Positions 28,844 through 37,766 of a stretch of DNA of 64,000 bases are shown in pieces. The position numbers were made by a program, and so were the translations under genes. Every line of letters begins with the position of its first letter. Position 1 is the first letter of the stretch. The stretch is taken from the NCBI RefSeq assembly GCF_001748245.1, contig NZ_BDFO01000001.1:6043346-6107345 (forward strand). Reading direction: 5' to 3'. The stretch comes from Oligoflexus tunisiensis. GTDB lineage: Bacteria; Bdellovibrionota_B; Oligoflexia; Oligoflexales; Oligoflexaceae. The notes beneath the pieces were generated by a model. It was not told where the DNA came from. It did not search any database and saw nothing but the letters and a program-made list of their open reading frames with translations.

Positions 28844-29898
28844 CTAAACAGGCAGCCATAGCCGGCGCAGGAATCATGGGACTTTTGGCAGCTCGCGAGC
28901 TGCTGGATCTCGGTTGGAAAGTCCACATCTTTGAAAAAAGGACGGAAGCGGACTACCACCGCTCCACCAGCTTTGCCGCCGCCGGCATGCTGGTTCCTTT
29001 TACGGAATTGGAAAGCTCTGATCCCATGACGCATGCGATGGGCCTGGAAGCCTTGGAACTCTGGCCGCAGATTATGAATGCCCTGGGCGAGCGTGTGCAT
29101 TTTCAAAGAAACGGCAGCCTGATCCTCACGCATGCGCGGGACAGGCCACTCTTTGATCAGGTCACGCAGCGCATCACGAGGCAGATGCCCAAGGAACAGT
29201 ATCAATGGGTCCGGGTCGCTGATATCGAACCGGAGCTGGGCGAGGTCTTCGAACGCGGTCTTTATTTGCCGCTCGAAGGGCATCTCGACAACACCGAACT
29301 CATGCCGGCTCTGACCCGGCATCTGTCCCGCGGCGACTGCCGCATTCTCTTTGGTGAGCGGGTCGAGCAGCTGATGCCGCATATCATTGAAACCAGCAAA
29401 GGCAGCACCATCTATGACCTCGTCCTCGATTGCCGGGGCATAGGAGCCCAGAATGCCCTGCCCGACCTGCGTGGAGTGCGCGGGGAAGCCTTCCTGGTGG
29501 AAGCTCCGGCAGTGAATTTCCAAAGACCCGTGAAGCTGATGCACCCACGTTATGGCATTTATATCGTGCCGCGCGCGGATCATCGCTATTACATCGGCGC
29601 GACCATGATTGAATCGACCAGCGATGCGCCCATCACGGTGCGTTCCGCTCTTGAACTTCTGTCTGCCGCCTATTCCGTTCATAAGGGTTTTGGCGAAGCC
29701 ATCATTCTGAACACCTATAGCGGTCTGCGTCCCGCGCTGCCACATAATGAGCCGCGCATGTTCTGTCAGTCGGGACGCATTGCCATCAACGGTCTCTTCC
29801 GCCATGGCTTTCTGGTGGCGCCGAGCCTCGCGCGTTGCCTGCGCCTTTACCTGGAAGACAAGCCCGTGCCGTATGCCGGACTCATGCAATTTCAATGA
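28840..29898 (+). CDS. thiO: Glycine oxidase ThiO
   Basis: 352 residues. An FAD-binding GAGIMGLLAA motif at the N-terminus, RSTSFAAAGML, a LDCRGIGA segment and a C-terminal YSGLRPALPHNEP fit the D-amino-acid oxidase-like ThiO family. It oxidises glycine to dehydroglycine for thiazole synthesis, the oxygen-dependent alternative to ThiH. Four-base overlap with thiC and an 11-base gap to thiS place it firmly in the operon. The other reading, a generic DadA-like oxidase, is less likely given the context. Confidence 0.88.
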   Translation: MTKQAAIAGAGIMGLLAARELLDLGWKVHIFEKRTEADYHRSTSFAAAGMLVPFTELESSDPMTHAMGLEALELWPQIMNALGERVHFQRNGSLILTHARDRPLFDQVTQRITRQMPKEQYQWVRVADIEPELGEVFERGLYLPLEGHLDNTELMPALTRHLSRGDCRILFGERVEQLMPHIIETSKGSTIYDLVLDCRGIGAQNALPDLRGVRGEAFLVEAPAVNFQRPVKLMHPRYGIYIVPRADHRYYIGATMIESTSDAPITVRSALELLSAAYSVHKGFGEAIILNTYSGLRPALPHNEPRMFCQSGRIAINGLFRHGFLVAPSLARCLRLYLEDKPVPYAGLMQFQ

Positions 29899-29908
29899 GG
29901 GTGCTCCC

Positions 29909-30109
29909 ATGCAAATTCGCATCAATGGACAGTTTCGCCAACTCAGCGGTCCCACCAGCATCCAGGATCTTCTGGAGGAACTGGGCTACCGCAATCATTT
30001 TGTAGCTGTGGCTCTCAATCAGCAGTGCATACCCAAACAACAATTTCAGGAAAAACTCGTGCGGGACCAGGATGAAGTGGAAATCCTGGCACCAATGGCG
30101 GGAGGATAA
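29909..30109 (+). CDS. thiS: Sulfur carrier protein ThiS
   Basis: 66 residues, a beta-grasp protein ending in the essential Gly-Gly (PMAGG), which is thiocarboxylated to donate sulfur to the thiazole. The start is ATG 29909, with GAGGG 8 bases upstream; the same frame extends into thiO but the ATG here gives the normal size. Its activating enzyme ThiF is not in the window. Confidence 0.93.
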   Translation: MQIRINGQFRQLSGPTSIQDLLEELGYRNHFVAVALNQQCIPKQQFQEKLVRDQDEVEILAPMAGG

Positions 30110-30114
30110 GATTA

Positions 30115-30903
30115 ATGTGGACCCTGGCTGATCGAAGCATTCAAAGTCGCCTGTTCCTGGGCACCGCCCGTTACCCCAGTCCGGAGATTCTGCAGCAATC
30201 CATCAAGGCCTCCGGCACCAATGTCGTCACCGTTTCCTTGCGTCGCGAATCAGCCCAGGAAAATACCGGCAATCGCTTCTGGGATTATCTTCGGCAAACC
30301 GGCTGTCATATTCTACCGAACACAGCCGGCTGCCTGTCCGTGCGCGAAGCCATCCTTACCGCACACATGTCGCGGGAACTCTTTCAGACCAACTGGATCA
30401 AGCTCGAAGTCATCGGCAATGATGATACGCTCCAGCCGGATCCCTTTGGAACCGTGGAAGCCGCGCGCATTCTTTGCTCGGAAGGTTACGAAGTCTTTCC
30501 CTATACGACCGATGATCTGGTGGTGGCGGAAAAACTTCTCGCCGTTGGCTGCCGCATTATCATGCCCTGGGGTTCACCGATTGGATCCGGTCAGGGTTTA
30601 AGAAATATTGAAGCTCTGCGCACGCTGCGGGAAAGGCTGCCGGAAGCCACGCTGGTCGTCGACGCGGGCATTGGACGTCCCTCGCATGCCGCGCAGGCCC
30701 TGGAAATGGGCTATGATGCTGTGCTGGTGAATACCGCCGTGGCTCTGGCTCATGATCCTGTGCAGATGGCCCAAGCCTTTGGCGCCGCGGTCCAGGCCGG
30801 ACGCCTGGGTTATGAAGCGGGTATGATGCATCCCTCCTCGCGCGCGCAGGCCTCCTCACCCACCGTGGGCCTTCCTTTCTGGCATCAGGAAGGGGCGCAC
30901 TGA
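30115..30903 (+). CDS. thiG: Thiazole synthase ThiG
   Basis: 262 residues, TIM barrel. FLGTARYPSPE at the start, the Schiff-base lysine in WIKLEVIGND, CRIIMPWGSPIGSGQG and VVDAGIGRPSHAAQALEMG are ThiG signatures. It forms the thiazole from DXP, dehydroglycine and ThiS thiocarboxylate. GGAGG from the end of thiS serves as its ribosome site. Followed after one base by thiDE. Confidence 0.95.
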   Translation: MWTLADRSIQSRLFLGTARYPSPEILQQSIKASGTNVVTVSLRRESAQENTGNRFWDYLRQTGCHILPNTAGCLSVREAILTAHMSRELFQTNWIKLEVIGNDDTLQPDPFGTVEAARILCSEGYEVFPYTTDDLVVAEKLLAVGCRIIMPWGSPIGSGQGLRNIEALRTLRERLPEATLVVDAGIGRPSHAAQALEMGYDAVLVNTAVALAHDPVQMAQAFGAAVQAGRLGYEAGMMHPSSRAQASSPTVGLPFWHQEGAH

Positions 30904-30904
30904 T

Positions 30905-32365
30905 ATGAAAACGCTTTGGACTTTGGGTGGACACGATCCGAATGCGGTCGCCGGTGTGCAGGCGGATCTTTTGACAGCCAGGGCCCTTGGGGTGATGACC
31001 CGGACCCTGATCGGCAGTTTCACCGCGCAATCGGACCGTCGGGTCAGTTTAAGTGAGCCCGTACCCAAGCCCTGGCTGAAAGCGCAGTGGCAGACGCTGC
31101 GGGATCAGGAAAAACCGGCGGCGATTAAGCTCGGACTTTTGAATCATCGGGAGCTTCTGGTTTTTCTGCGGGAAGCTCTGGTGGAAATGCCGGATGTGCC
31201 GGTGATCGCGGATCCGGTGTTCGCCTCCAGCTCCGGGCATAATTTTTCACGCGACACACTGGTGACCGCCTGGCGTGAACTGCTCTTTTCACGTTTGACC
31301 CTGCTCACCCCGAACATTCCCGAAACGGAGCAGCTGCTCGGTTATCGCGTGGATGATCCCGAAACGGTGGTGCGGGCGGCGGCCGATCTACGTTCGTGGG
31401 GCCTCGGCGCGGTCCTGATCAAAGGCGGTCATGCGCGGGCGGCAACACCTGCGGATTATTTTGATGATGGCCAGCGGCCCTTCTGGTTGATCGGCAAGCG
31501 GGTGAATCGGGATTATCGGGGCACCGGCTGCACCCTGGCAGCCGCGATCAGTGCCCAGCTGAGCAAGGGTTTATCCCTGCGTGAGGCGGTGATCACAGCC
31601 CATGGTTTTCTGCAAAGCACATTGGCCCGCAGTGCCGCGGCGCAGGCTCCTTATCTTCAGTATGAAAGCGGGCCCTTCCCCTTGTCGGGTCTGAGCTATC
31701 ATTCCGGCGAAGCGCAGGCGCAGCCTTTTCCTTCGATGGCCAGGCCTGGTTTTTATCCGATCGTTCCCGATGTCACCTGGCTGAAGCGCCTTGTGGATGC
31801 CGGCGTGCCCAGCCTTCAACTGCGCATGAAGGATGTCCCGGCGGAACTGATCCTGAAATCGATTCGAGAGGCGGTCGACTATTGCCGGGAGCGGGGCGTT
31901 CAGCTCTTCATCAATGACTACTGGGAGCTGGCCGTCGAATGCCACGCCTTCGGTGTGCATCTCGGGCAGGAGGATCTGGATCAGCTGGCGCCGCGTGATA
32001 TCCGAACGATGCAGAAGAATGGTCTGCGCCTGGGCATCAGCACGCATTCCTATGAAGAGGTGGCACGCGCCATCGCTTTACGGCCTTCCTATATTGCACT
32101 GGGTCCCATCTTCCCCACCACCTGCAAGTCGATGACCTTTGGTCCGCAGGGCATGGAGCGGGTGAAGGAATGGAAGGCGCTCTGTGGGGATATTCCGCTG
32201 GTGGCCATCGGCGGCCTCAAGCTCGAACATGCCCCGACGCTTTTGGATTATGGGGCCTCAGGTCTTTCCGTCATTAGTGATGTTCTGTCTCATGTGAATC
32301 CCGAAGCACGGGTTCGGGATTGGCTGAATGCCTTCGCCACCCATGTGGGGCCGTGCTCAACATGA
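30905..32365 (+). CDS. thiDE: Bifunctional HMP-P kinase / thiamine-phosphate synthase (ThiD-ThiE fusion)
   Basis: 486 residues. Residues 1-~260 are ThiD: GGHDPNAVAGVQADLLTA (a variant of the usual G-S-D-S-S-G-G-A-G-I-Q-A-D), ADPVFASSSGH and RGTGCTLAAAI with the catalytic Cys. Residues ~285-480 are ThiE: LQLRMKD, INDYWELA, GVHLGQEDL, LGISTHS, ALGPIFPTTCK and IGGLK. The first half phosphorylates HMP-P to HMP-PP, the second couples it to the thiazole phosphate. The HDPNA start of ThiD departs from consensus, so pyrimidine specificity is worth testing. Its TGA overlaps the murJ ATG. Confidence 0.92.
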   Translation: MKTLWTLGGHDPNAVAGVQADLLTARALGVMTRTLIGSFTAQSDRRVSLSEPVPKPWLKAQWQTLRDQEKPAAIKLGLLNHRELLVFLREALVEMPDVPVIADPVFASSSGHNFSRDTLVTAWRELLFSRLTLLTPNIPETEQLLGYRVDDPETVVRAAADLRSWGLGAVLIKGGHARAATPADYFDDGQRPFWLIGKRVNRDYRGTGCTLAAAISAQLSKGLSLREAVITAHGFLQSTLARSAAAQAPYLQYESGPFPLSGLSYHSGEAQAQPFPSMARPGFYPIVPDVTWLKRLVDAGVPSLQLRMKDVPAELILKSIREAVDYCRERGVQLFINDYWELAVECHAFGVHLGQEDLDQLAPRDIRTMQKNGLRLGISTHSYEEVARAIALRPSYIALGPIFPTTCKSMTFGPQGMERVKEWKALCGDIPLVAIGGLKLEHAPTLLDYGASGLSVISDVLSHVNPEARVRDWLNAFATHVGPCST

Positions 32366-33936
32366 CGAAAAAGGCGAAGACTTCACGCAGTGGGGCGCTG
32401 ATTGTAGGTGCGGGGATCCTGCTCTCACGGTTGATCGGTTTTCTGCGGGAACGTGTGATCGCGCACTACCTGGGCACCACCGATGCCGCCGATGTCTTTC
32501 GCGCGGCTCTCCGTATTCCGAATCTTCTGCAGAATCTTTTTGGTGAGGGGGCGATGTCCGCCTCCTTTATCCCCGTTTATGCCAGCCTCCATGAAAAAAA
32601 TCCGCAGGACGCGGCACGGGTCGCCGGGGTCATCGGGTCACTTCTGACCCTGATGACATCCATTCTGGTGCTGCTCGGCCTTCTTTTTACGCCGCAGCTC
32701 GTGGACCTGATCACACCGGGTTTTGCTGGGGAAAAACGCGAGGCGGCCATCACTCTGGTGCGTATCCTCTTCCCCGGAATTGGTCTTTTGGTTTTATCTG
32801 CGTTTTGTCTCGGCGTTCTCAATAGCCATCGCAAATTTTTTGTGCCGTATGCCGCGCCTGTGCTTTGGAGCGGGGCCATCATCGCCACCGCGTTTTTCTG
32901 GCAAAGCCCCCATGCCTATGTTTTCGCCGAACACCTGGCCTGGGGGGCTGTAATTGGAAGCTTTCTCCAGCTTGGCATTCAAGTGTTTCCGCTCTGGCCT
33001 TATCTCCATGGCATGAAGTTGAGCCTCAACTGGCGTTCCGAACCGGTGCAGACGGTACTGACCCGCTTTGTGCCCTCCCTTTTTTCGCGCGGTGTCGTCC
33101 AGATCAGCGCTTTTTTTGAATCGATTATTGCCAGCTTTTTGCGCACAGGAGCCATCGCGAATCTTGGTTATGCGCAGCTTCTTTATACGCTGCCCACCAG
33201 TTTGTTCGGCAGTTCGATCGCGGCCGCGAAACTCGTGGACATGTCCGTGGCGGAGCAAAGGACGGAGATCGCCAGGAACCTGACGCAGGGCATGCGGCAG
33301 CTGGCTTTCTTTATTGTGCCCTCGGCTATTTCGTTTTTGATGCTCGGGCATGTGCTGGCGGCCATCCTTTTTCAAACCGGGAAATTCACAGCGGATGATG
33401 CCCACAGCGTCTGGCTCATCCTCGCGGCCTCATCGCTGGGTCTCATGGCATCCACGCAGGGCCGGCTTATCACGACGGCGTTCTATGCTTTGAAGAATAC
33501 GGCCACGCCCTTCAAGTTTTCGGTGGTGCGCGTGACCATCAGCATCCTGCTGGCCGCCTTTTTCAGCCTGTTTTTGCCGCGCATCTGGCCAATTCCGCCC
33601 GATTGGGCCACGGCCGGTATCGCCATGGCTTCGAGCCTTGCGGGTCTGGTGGAATTTTTTCTTTTGCGCAAGGCTCTGAGTCGGGACGTTGCTTTTGAAA
33701 ATCTGCCGGCGCGGTATCTGGGGAGTTTGATTCTGAGTGCTCTGATTGGGGCCGCTACAGGCTATGCGGTCTTTCATTTTGCAGAGTCGCTGACACTGAT
33801 ACCGGTTTGGATTCGGGGCATCTTCGCGGTGGGGGTCTTTGGAACGATTTATCTCGGTCTGACCCTGGTTTTCAAGGTGACCGAATCGCAGGCCTTCTAT
33901 CAGAAGGTGCGCCGGCGTCTGCCCAGCAGAAAATAG
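32362..33936 (+). CDS. murJ: Lipid II flippase MurJ (MviN)
   Basis: 524 residues from ATG 32362, overlapping thiDE by ATGA; the longer open frame upstream is inside thiDE. About 14 TM helices. MurJ markers are present: LLSRLIGFLRERVIA at the N-terminus, PNLLQNLFGEGAMSASFIPVY, RFVPSLFSRGVVQI and GQLITTAFYALKNT-like ASTQGRLITTAFYALKNT. It moves lipid II across the inner membrane and is normally essential. Its place at the end of a riboswitch-controlled operon is unusual; an internal promoter cannot be excluded. Confidence 0.93.
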   Translation: MTKKAKTSRSGALIVGAGILLSRLIGFLRERVIAHYLGTTDAADVFRAALRIPNLLQNLFGEGAMSASFIPVYASLHEKNPQDAARVAGVIGSLLTLMTSILVLLGLLFTPQLVDLITPGFAGEKREAAITLVRILFPGIGLLVLSAFCLGVLNSHRKFFVPYAAPVLWSGAIIATAFFWQSPHAYVFAEHLAWGAVIGSFLQLGIQVFPLWPYLHGMKLSLNWRSEPVQTVLTRFVPSLFSRGVVQISAFFESIIASFLRTGAIANLGYAQLLYTLPTSLFGSSIAAAKLVDMSVAEQRTEIARNLTQGMRQLAFFIVPSAISFLMLGHVLAAILFQTGKFTADDAHSVWLILAASSLGLMASTQGRLITTAFYALKNTATPFKFSVVRVTISILLAAFFSLFLPRIWPIPPDWATAGIAMASSLAGLVEFFLLRKALSRDVAFENLPARYLGSLILSALIGAATGYAVFHFAESLTLIPVWIRGIFAVGVFGTIYLGLTLVFKVTESQAFYQKVRRRLPSRK

Positions 33937-33938
33937 AA

Positions 33939-33966
33939 AAGGCTGTCCCAGGCCGGAGCAGCCTTC
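33939..33966. terminator. Hairpin between convergent murJ and lipoprotein gene
   Basis: AAGGCTG (33939-33945) pairs with CAGCCTT (33959-33965). The flanks are A-rich on the left and only modestly T-rich on the right, so it may serve both strands weakly. Confidence 0.5.
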
Positions 33967-33971
33967 ACGTT

Positions 33972-34931
33972 TCACTTCAGCTGCATGTTCCGAAGCAGAG
34001 CGCGTTTCCAGGCTTTCTTTGCATGAAGACCAACAGGCAAAGTCAGAGTTCCCGTCGCTGTTTCCGTCCCACGACTCATGGTGTAAGCCGGAGTCGCGTC
34101 CGGGCCGAACGTGAGGCTGCCCGTCCAATCATTCAGTTCAAGGTCATAGCTGCCGGAACTGTACCAGGTATTGGCCGTGGACTCGACCCAGGTCAGGCTC
34201 TTCCCTGCGTATTTCACGTATTCATTCTCACTGCTGTCAGCGCTGGTGCTGATTTGAATCGTCACACAGCCATCCGCCTGGCTTAAGGTATTTCCGGTCT
34301 TTGTTATCGTACAGGGTTCGTTATTTTCTGTGCTGGTGCTGCTAATACTGATGGAGGTCAGGTCCAGCGTCTGGCCTTCAGCACTGAGAACGCCGGCCAC
34401 ATCCGATTTGGAATTCGCCATGATAAGACTGTTGTCGCAGCCGGGATCTTCCATTTCCGAGAGCTTCTTGCCATTGAGGCTGCTCAGGTCCATGCCCACG
34501 CATGTTTGTCGAATGTACATGGAAGCCAGAGCATGGCTCAACTCCACCGTTGCACCTGACGTTTCAGTCTGCCAGGCTGATTGAAAGCAGCTGGTCAAAT
34601 CCACACCATAATCCAGGATCACGGTATCACCCTCGGCCTTGACCGTGAGCTGGTCCATGATGTCCCCTATACAGTCTGGATCGGACTCTTCGGTTTCAGG
34701 TTCTTCAGCCACTTCGGCTTCCGTGGCCAGGAAATCGGAGCTATGGACGAGCAAATACATCTCCACATCGAATTTGCTCATCTCGCCCAGTGCTATGGGT
34801 TTGGCCAGATCGCTCGCTGAGAGTTTGCCGTTACCCGGCGTGATGGTGGTACCGGAACTGTTGTTGTCTTCGCTCTTTCCACAGGCGATGAGTCCACTCA
34901 CTACGATCAAACCGATACCAAGGCGTTGCAT
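33972..34931 (-). CDS. Lipoprotein of unknown function (319 aa)
   Basis: Signal with lipobox LIAC (Cys17) followed by a Ser/Asn/Thr/Gly-rich linker. The mature part is Ser/Thr/Asp/Glu-rich with six or more cysteines (for example in DPDCIGD, TSCFQSA, RQTCVGM, DPGCDN, EPCTIT, DGCVTI), suggesting several disulfides and beta structure. I recognise no family. GAGGAG lies before the ATG. It follows the START-domain gene on the same strand but a strong terminator separates them. Confidence 0.75.
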   Translation of the reverse strand: MQRLGIGLIVVSGLIACGKSEDNNSSGTTITPGNGKLSASDLAKPIALGEMSKFDVEMYLLVHSSDFLATEAEVAEEPETEESDPDCIGDIMDQLTVKAEGDTVILDYGVDLTSCFQSAWQTETSGATVELSHALASMYIRQTCVGMDLSSLNGKKLSEMEDPGCDNSLIMANSKSDVAGVLSAEGQTLDLTSISISSTSTENNEPCTITKTGNTLSQADGCVTIQISTSADSSENEYVKYAGKSLTWVESTANTWYSSGSYDLELNDWTGSLTFGPDATPAYTMSRGTETATGTLTLPVGLHAKKAWKRALLRNMQLK

Positions 34932-34965
34932 GGGATTCTCCTCTATATGATGAACCCATTATAAC

Positions 34966-34998
34966 AGAAAAAAAGAGGCCCCCTGAAAAGGGGCCTCT
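34966..34998 (-). terminator. Intrinsic terminator after the START-domain gene
   Basis: Read on the minus strand, GAGGCCCC (34997-34990) pairs with GGGGCCTC (34982-34975) followed by TTTTTTTCTG. A clean Rho-independent terminator. Confidence 0.85.
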
Positions 34999-35020
34999 CG
35001 CGACCGTATATGCATGAGAC

Positions 35021-35701
35021 TCAACGTTGTGCCAACTCATGTGCACCTTTGAACTTCGCTTTGATGATGGCATGTTCCTTCGTATCAGGACGCAGGGCCT
35101 GCACTTCCATGTTCCTCAGTGTGTTGGCTGGCCAACCCTTTTGCACAAGGTTCACGAGCCACTTGGGCAAGGCCCCTTTGGGGTCGGTTTGAATTTCAAC
35201 CGTCACCTCGGTCGAGCCGTCGGGCCGGGGCACCAGTTTATAGAGACTGCGGACGAGCTCGGCCCGTACACCGATGGTTTTTGGCGCTTTGGGATGCTCC
35301 ACCGATTTCAAATCGATCAAAATCTGGTTGGCCTCGTTGTCGATTTTCAAGTGACTATGCACCACATAGTCGCGATCCGTCAGAGGCCAGGGCAAATCAT
35401 AGGCCGAGTAGGTGATCGACTCATAGGTCCCTTTTTCGATTATTTGGAAGTCCTTGATCATGTCGATCCATTGTTTTTTCTTTTCCGTATCCTCATCGAG
35501 GATGACCTGCGCGACTTTGGTGATGGGCACAGGCATGACCTTGACGCCTTTGAAGGCCACCAAAGGACTGCCAGGAACTTCCTTACGATAGACCTTAATC
35601 CCGTCCTTTTCGCCTACCAGTTCCCAGGCCGGGGCAGCAAAAGCAAAATGACTTATAAAACTCAGGCCCAGGATCAAACCCGCCTTCAAAATACTCTGCA
35701 T
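35021..35701 (-). CDS. Exported START-domain (SRPBCC fold) protein
   Basis: 226 residues from ATG 35701, with GGGAG 8 bases upstream. Signal peptide ending AFA-A near residue 24. The rest is a START/SRPBCC domain: WELVGEKDGIKVYRKEVPGSPLVAFKG, WIDMIKDFQIIE, PWPLTDRDYVV (the P-W-P-L-x-x-R-D motif of START proteins), and a C-terminal amphipathic helix (LPKWLVNLVQKGWPANTLRNM). START domains bind lipids in a deep pocket; the bacterial exported ones are uncharacterised. A periplasmic lipid-binding role is inferred. Divergent from transaldolase with a 240-base AT-rich gap. Confidence 0.8.
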   Translation of the reverse strand: MQSILKAGLILGLSFISHFAFAAPAWELVGEKDGIKVYRKEVPGSPLVAFKGVKVMPVPITKVAQVILDEDTEKKKQWIDMIKDFQIIEKGTYESITYSAYDLPWPLTDRDYVVHSHLKIDNEANQILIDLKSVEHPKAPKTIGVRAELVRSLYKLVPRPDGSTEVTVEIQTDPKGALPKWLVNLVQKGWPANTLRNMEVQALRPDTKEHAIIKAKFKGAHELAQR

Positions 35702-35941
35702 GAAACGACTCCCGCGTTGCATTAACTTAACTGATGGGATCCGATTCGGCACTCTTCTGAAGGAACTGAGGTCGCTCTATATCTAGCTGATATTGCTATA
35801 TATTTAGGAATATCTTTCCCTTTACTTATTAAAGCAGCTAATGCTTTTTGGAGCCCAAATGGGCTGGTTAAGGGCATTGTCCGCATTCGGTCCCTGTGTT
35901 AGCATCCGCCCCGAACTGTGACCCCGCGAAAGGATTCCTCA
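35702..35941. other. Divergent AT-rich intergenic region (START gene / tal)
   Basis: Carries an AT-rich stretch at about 35773-35835 with GATATT...AATATC inverted sequences and, at 35852-35865, a AGCCC-AAAT-GGGCT hairpin. Promoters for both flanking genes are expected here but no clear -35/-10 pair stands out. Confidence 0.4.
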
Positions 35942-36973
35942 ATGACGGCACCACTCCAATCCTTGGTCGCTTCCGGCACCAAACTGTGGCTGGACTCGAT
36001 CGATCCCAAACTTGTTGAACTCAGCAAAAGCCAGGGCGCTACCGGCGCCACGTCCAATCCCATTATTGTCGCCAATATCGTCAAGACTGGCCTCATGGAT
36101 GGAATGATTCGCCAGCTGCGTTCGGAAGGCAAATCGCCTGAAGACGTGGCCTGGACCGTGACCAATCATCTGGTCAGTGAAGCCGAACGCGTGTTTATGC
36201 CTGTTTATGAAGCAACTCACGGTAACGACGGTTATGTGAGTTTCGAAGTGGATCCTCTGCTCGAGGATCTCAAACTCGGTCCTCCTCACCAGGAGCGCGT
36301 GGCGCGTTACATCGAGCTCGGCAAATTCTGGTCGAAGGGCCACGCCAACCGCATGATCAAGGTTCCGGCCACACCTGCCGGCATCGATGCGCTTGAGGAA
36401 CTGGCCGCCGCCGGCGTGAATCTGAACGTCACGCTGATTTTCTCGGAAGCCCAATACAACAAGGCGCGTGAAGCCGTCTGGAGAGGCGCGCAGCGTCTGG
36501 CCAATCGCGACCGCTTCAAGAGCGTTTATAGTATCTTCGTGTCCCGTCTTGATGTTTACACCGAAGAGCACGTCAAGGAACTCGGCGTCGGCCAAGGCTG
36601 GGTCGGCATCGTCAATGCCAAGCGCATCTGGGCGAAGAACAAGGCCTTCTGGGCTGACAAGGGCATGAAGCTGGAGCAGGAGATGATCTTCGCCAGCACC
36701 GGCACCAAGAAGCCGAGCGACCCCAAATGGAAGTATGTCGAGGCCTTTGCCGGCAGCGATATCGAAACCAATCCACCCGAAACCAATGAAGCGGTGGCCG
36801 CCAGCGGTCGCACCTTCACATCGCAGATTCAGCAATTGCCTCCCAGGGAAGTGCTGGATGCCATCGACAGGTATGTCGACTTCCAGAAACTCGAGGATTT
36901 CCTGATGGCCGACGGCCTGAAAAAATTCGCGGACCCGCAAAAGGCACTTCTGGAACTGATATCCACCAAATAA
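35942..36973 (+). CDS. tal: Transaldolase family protein
   Basis: 343 residues from ATG 35942 (AAAGGA upstream). KLWLDSIDP at the start, GATSNPIIVANIV, the Schiff-base lysine in MIKVPATPAGI (K140), NLNVTLIFSEAQY and SVYSIFVSRLD are transaldolase motifs. It moves a dihydroxyacetone unit between sugar phosphates in the pentose phosphate pathway. Length is near TAL type-B/plant-type sizes; the end PREVLDAIDRYVDFQKLEDFLMADG is a usual C-terminus of the larger, Actinobacteria/plant-like branch. A strong terminator follows. Confidence 0.9.
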   Translation: MTAPLQSLVASGTKLWLDSIDPKLVELSKSQGATGATSNPIIVANIVKTGLMDGMIRQLRSEGKSPEDVAWTVTNHLVSEAERVFMPVYEATHGNDGYVSFEVDPLLEDLKLGPPHQERVARYIELGKFWSKGHANRMIKVPATPAGIDALEELAAAGVNLNVTLIFSEAQYNKAREAVWRGAQRLANRDRFKSVYSIFVSRLDVYTEEHVKELGVGQGWVGIVNAKRIWAKNKAFWADKGMKLEQEMIFASTGTKKPSDPKWKYVEAFAGSDIETNPPETNEAVAASGRTFTSQIQQLPPREVLDAIDRYVDFQKLEDFLMADGLKKFADPQKALLELISTK

Positions 36974-36986
36974 TTCGTTATAAGAA

Positions 36987-37013
36987 AGAGGAGCCCCGCT
37001 CCTCTTTTTTTTT
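36987..37013 (+). terminator. Intrinsic terminator after transaldolase
   Basis: AGAGGAGC (36987-36994) pairs with GCTCCTCT (36998-37005), followed by a run of T. It ends 16 bases before the methyltransferase gene, which therefore needs its own promoter or read-through. Confidence 0.85.
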
Positions 37014-37028
37014 GGAAGGAACGCAGCC

Positions 37029-37688
37029 ATGAAAACTGTTCCCATGACGGAAACCGTTTATGAGTACCTCGTCCAGCACCAGACTCCGCTGCACCCCGTC
37101 CTGCCTGAGTTGATCGCCATCACGCGCCAGCGCCCGGATGCCGGCATGCAGATTGCCGAGGATCAGGGTGTGTTCATGAATCAGCTGGTGCGCCTGATCG
37201 GAGCCCGCCGCATTCTGGAGATCGGCTGCTTTACCGGCTATAGCACCATCTGCATGGGCCTGGGTCTGCCCGAGGGCGGCGAGATCATCTCCTGCGATAT
37301 CGATCCGGAAACCACCGGCATCGCCCGCCAGTATTTGAAGGCGGCGGGTCTGGAAAAAAAGTCGCAAATACTCCTGGGTCCTGCGGTCGATACAATGCAA
37401 AAGCTGCTCACCAATCGCGGCAAAAACAGCTTTGATCTGATTTTCATCGATGCCGACAAGGAAAATTATGGCAGTTACTATGAAATTGGTCTGGAACTCC
37501 TGCGGCCCAACGGTGTGATCCTGGCCGATAACGTGCTGTGGAGCGGCCGCATCATCGATCCCGCCGATAACACGCCATCCACGGAAGCTCTGCGTCGGTT
37601 CAATGCTGTTGTGCGCAAAGATAGCCGTGTGGAAGCCTCCATGCTCTCTCTGGCCGATGGACTCTATATGATTCGCAAGAAGGGCTGA
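37029..37688 (+). CDS. Class I SAM-dependent O-methyltransferase (CCoAOMT-like)
   Basis: 219 residues. The SAM-binding core is visible: ILEIGCFTGYSTICMG (motif I), ISCDIDPE, FDLIFIDADKENY with the metal-binding Asp pair, and GVILADNVLWSGRI. These are typical of the caffeoyl-CoA/catechol O-methyltransferase family, which uses Mg2+ and methylates small catechol-like or other hydroxyl compounds. Substrate unknown. GGAAGG lies before the ATG, and the T tract of the tal terminator overlaps its leader. Confidence 0.88.
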   Translation: MKTVPMTETVYEYLVQHQTPLHPVLPELIAITRQRPDAGMQIAEDQGVFMNQLVRLIGARRILEIGCFTGYSTICMGLGLPEGGEIISCDIDPETTGIARQYLKAAGLEKKSQILLGPAVDTMQKLLTNRGKNSFDLIFIDADKENYGSYYEIGLELLRPNGVILADNVLWSGRIIDPADNTPSTEALRRFNAVVRKDSRVEASMLSLADGLYMIRKKG

Positions 37689-37766
37689 CACCTGGGGCGG
37701 CGCAGGTTAGAATAAGGGCGCAGGCGTCAGCGACTCGTCCCGTTTCCCCGTGAAAGGAATTTCTCT

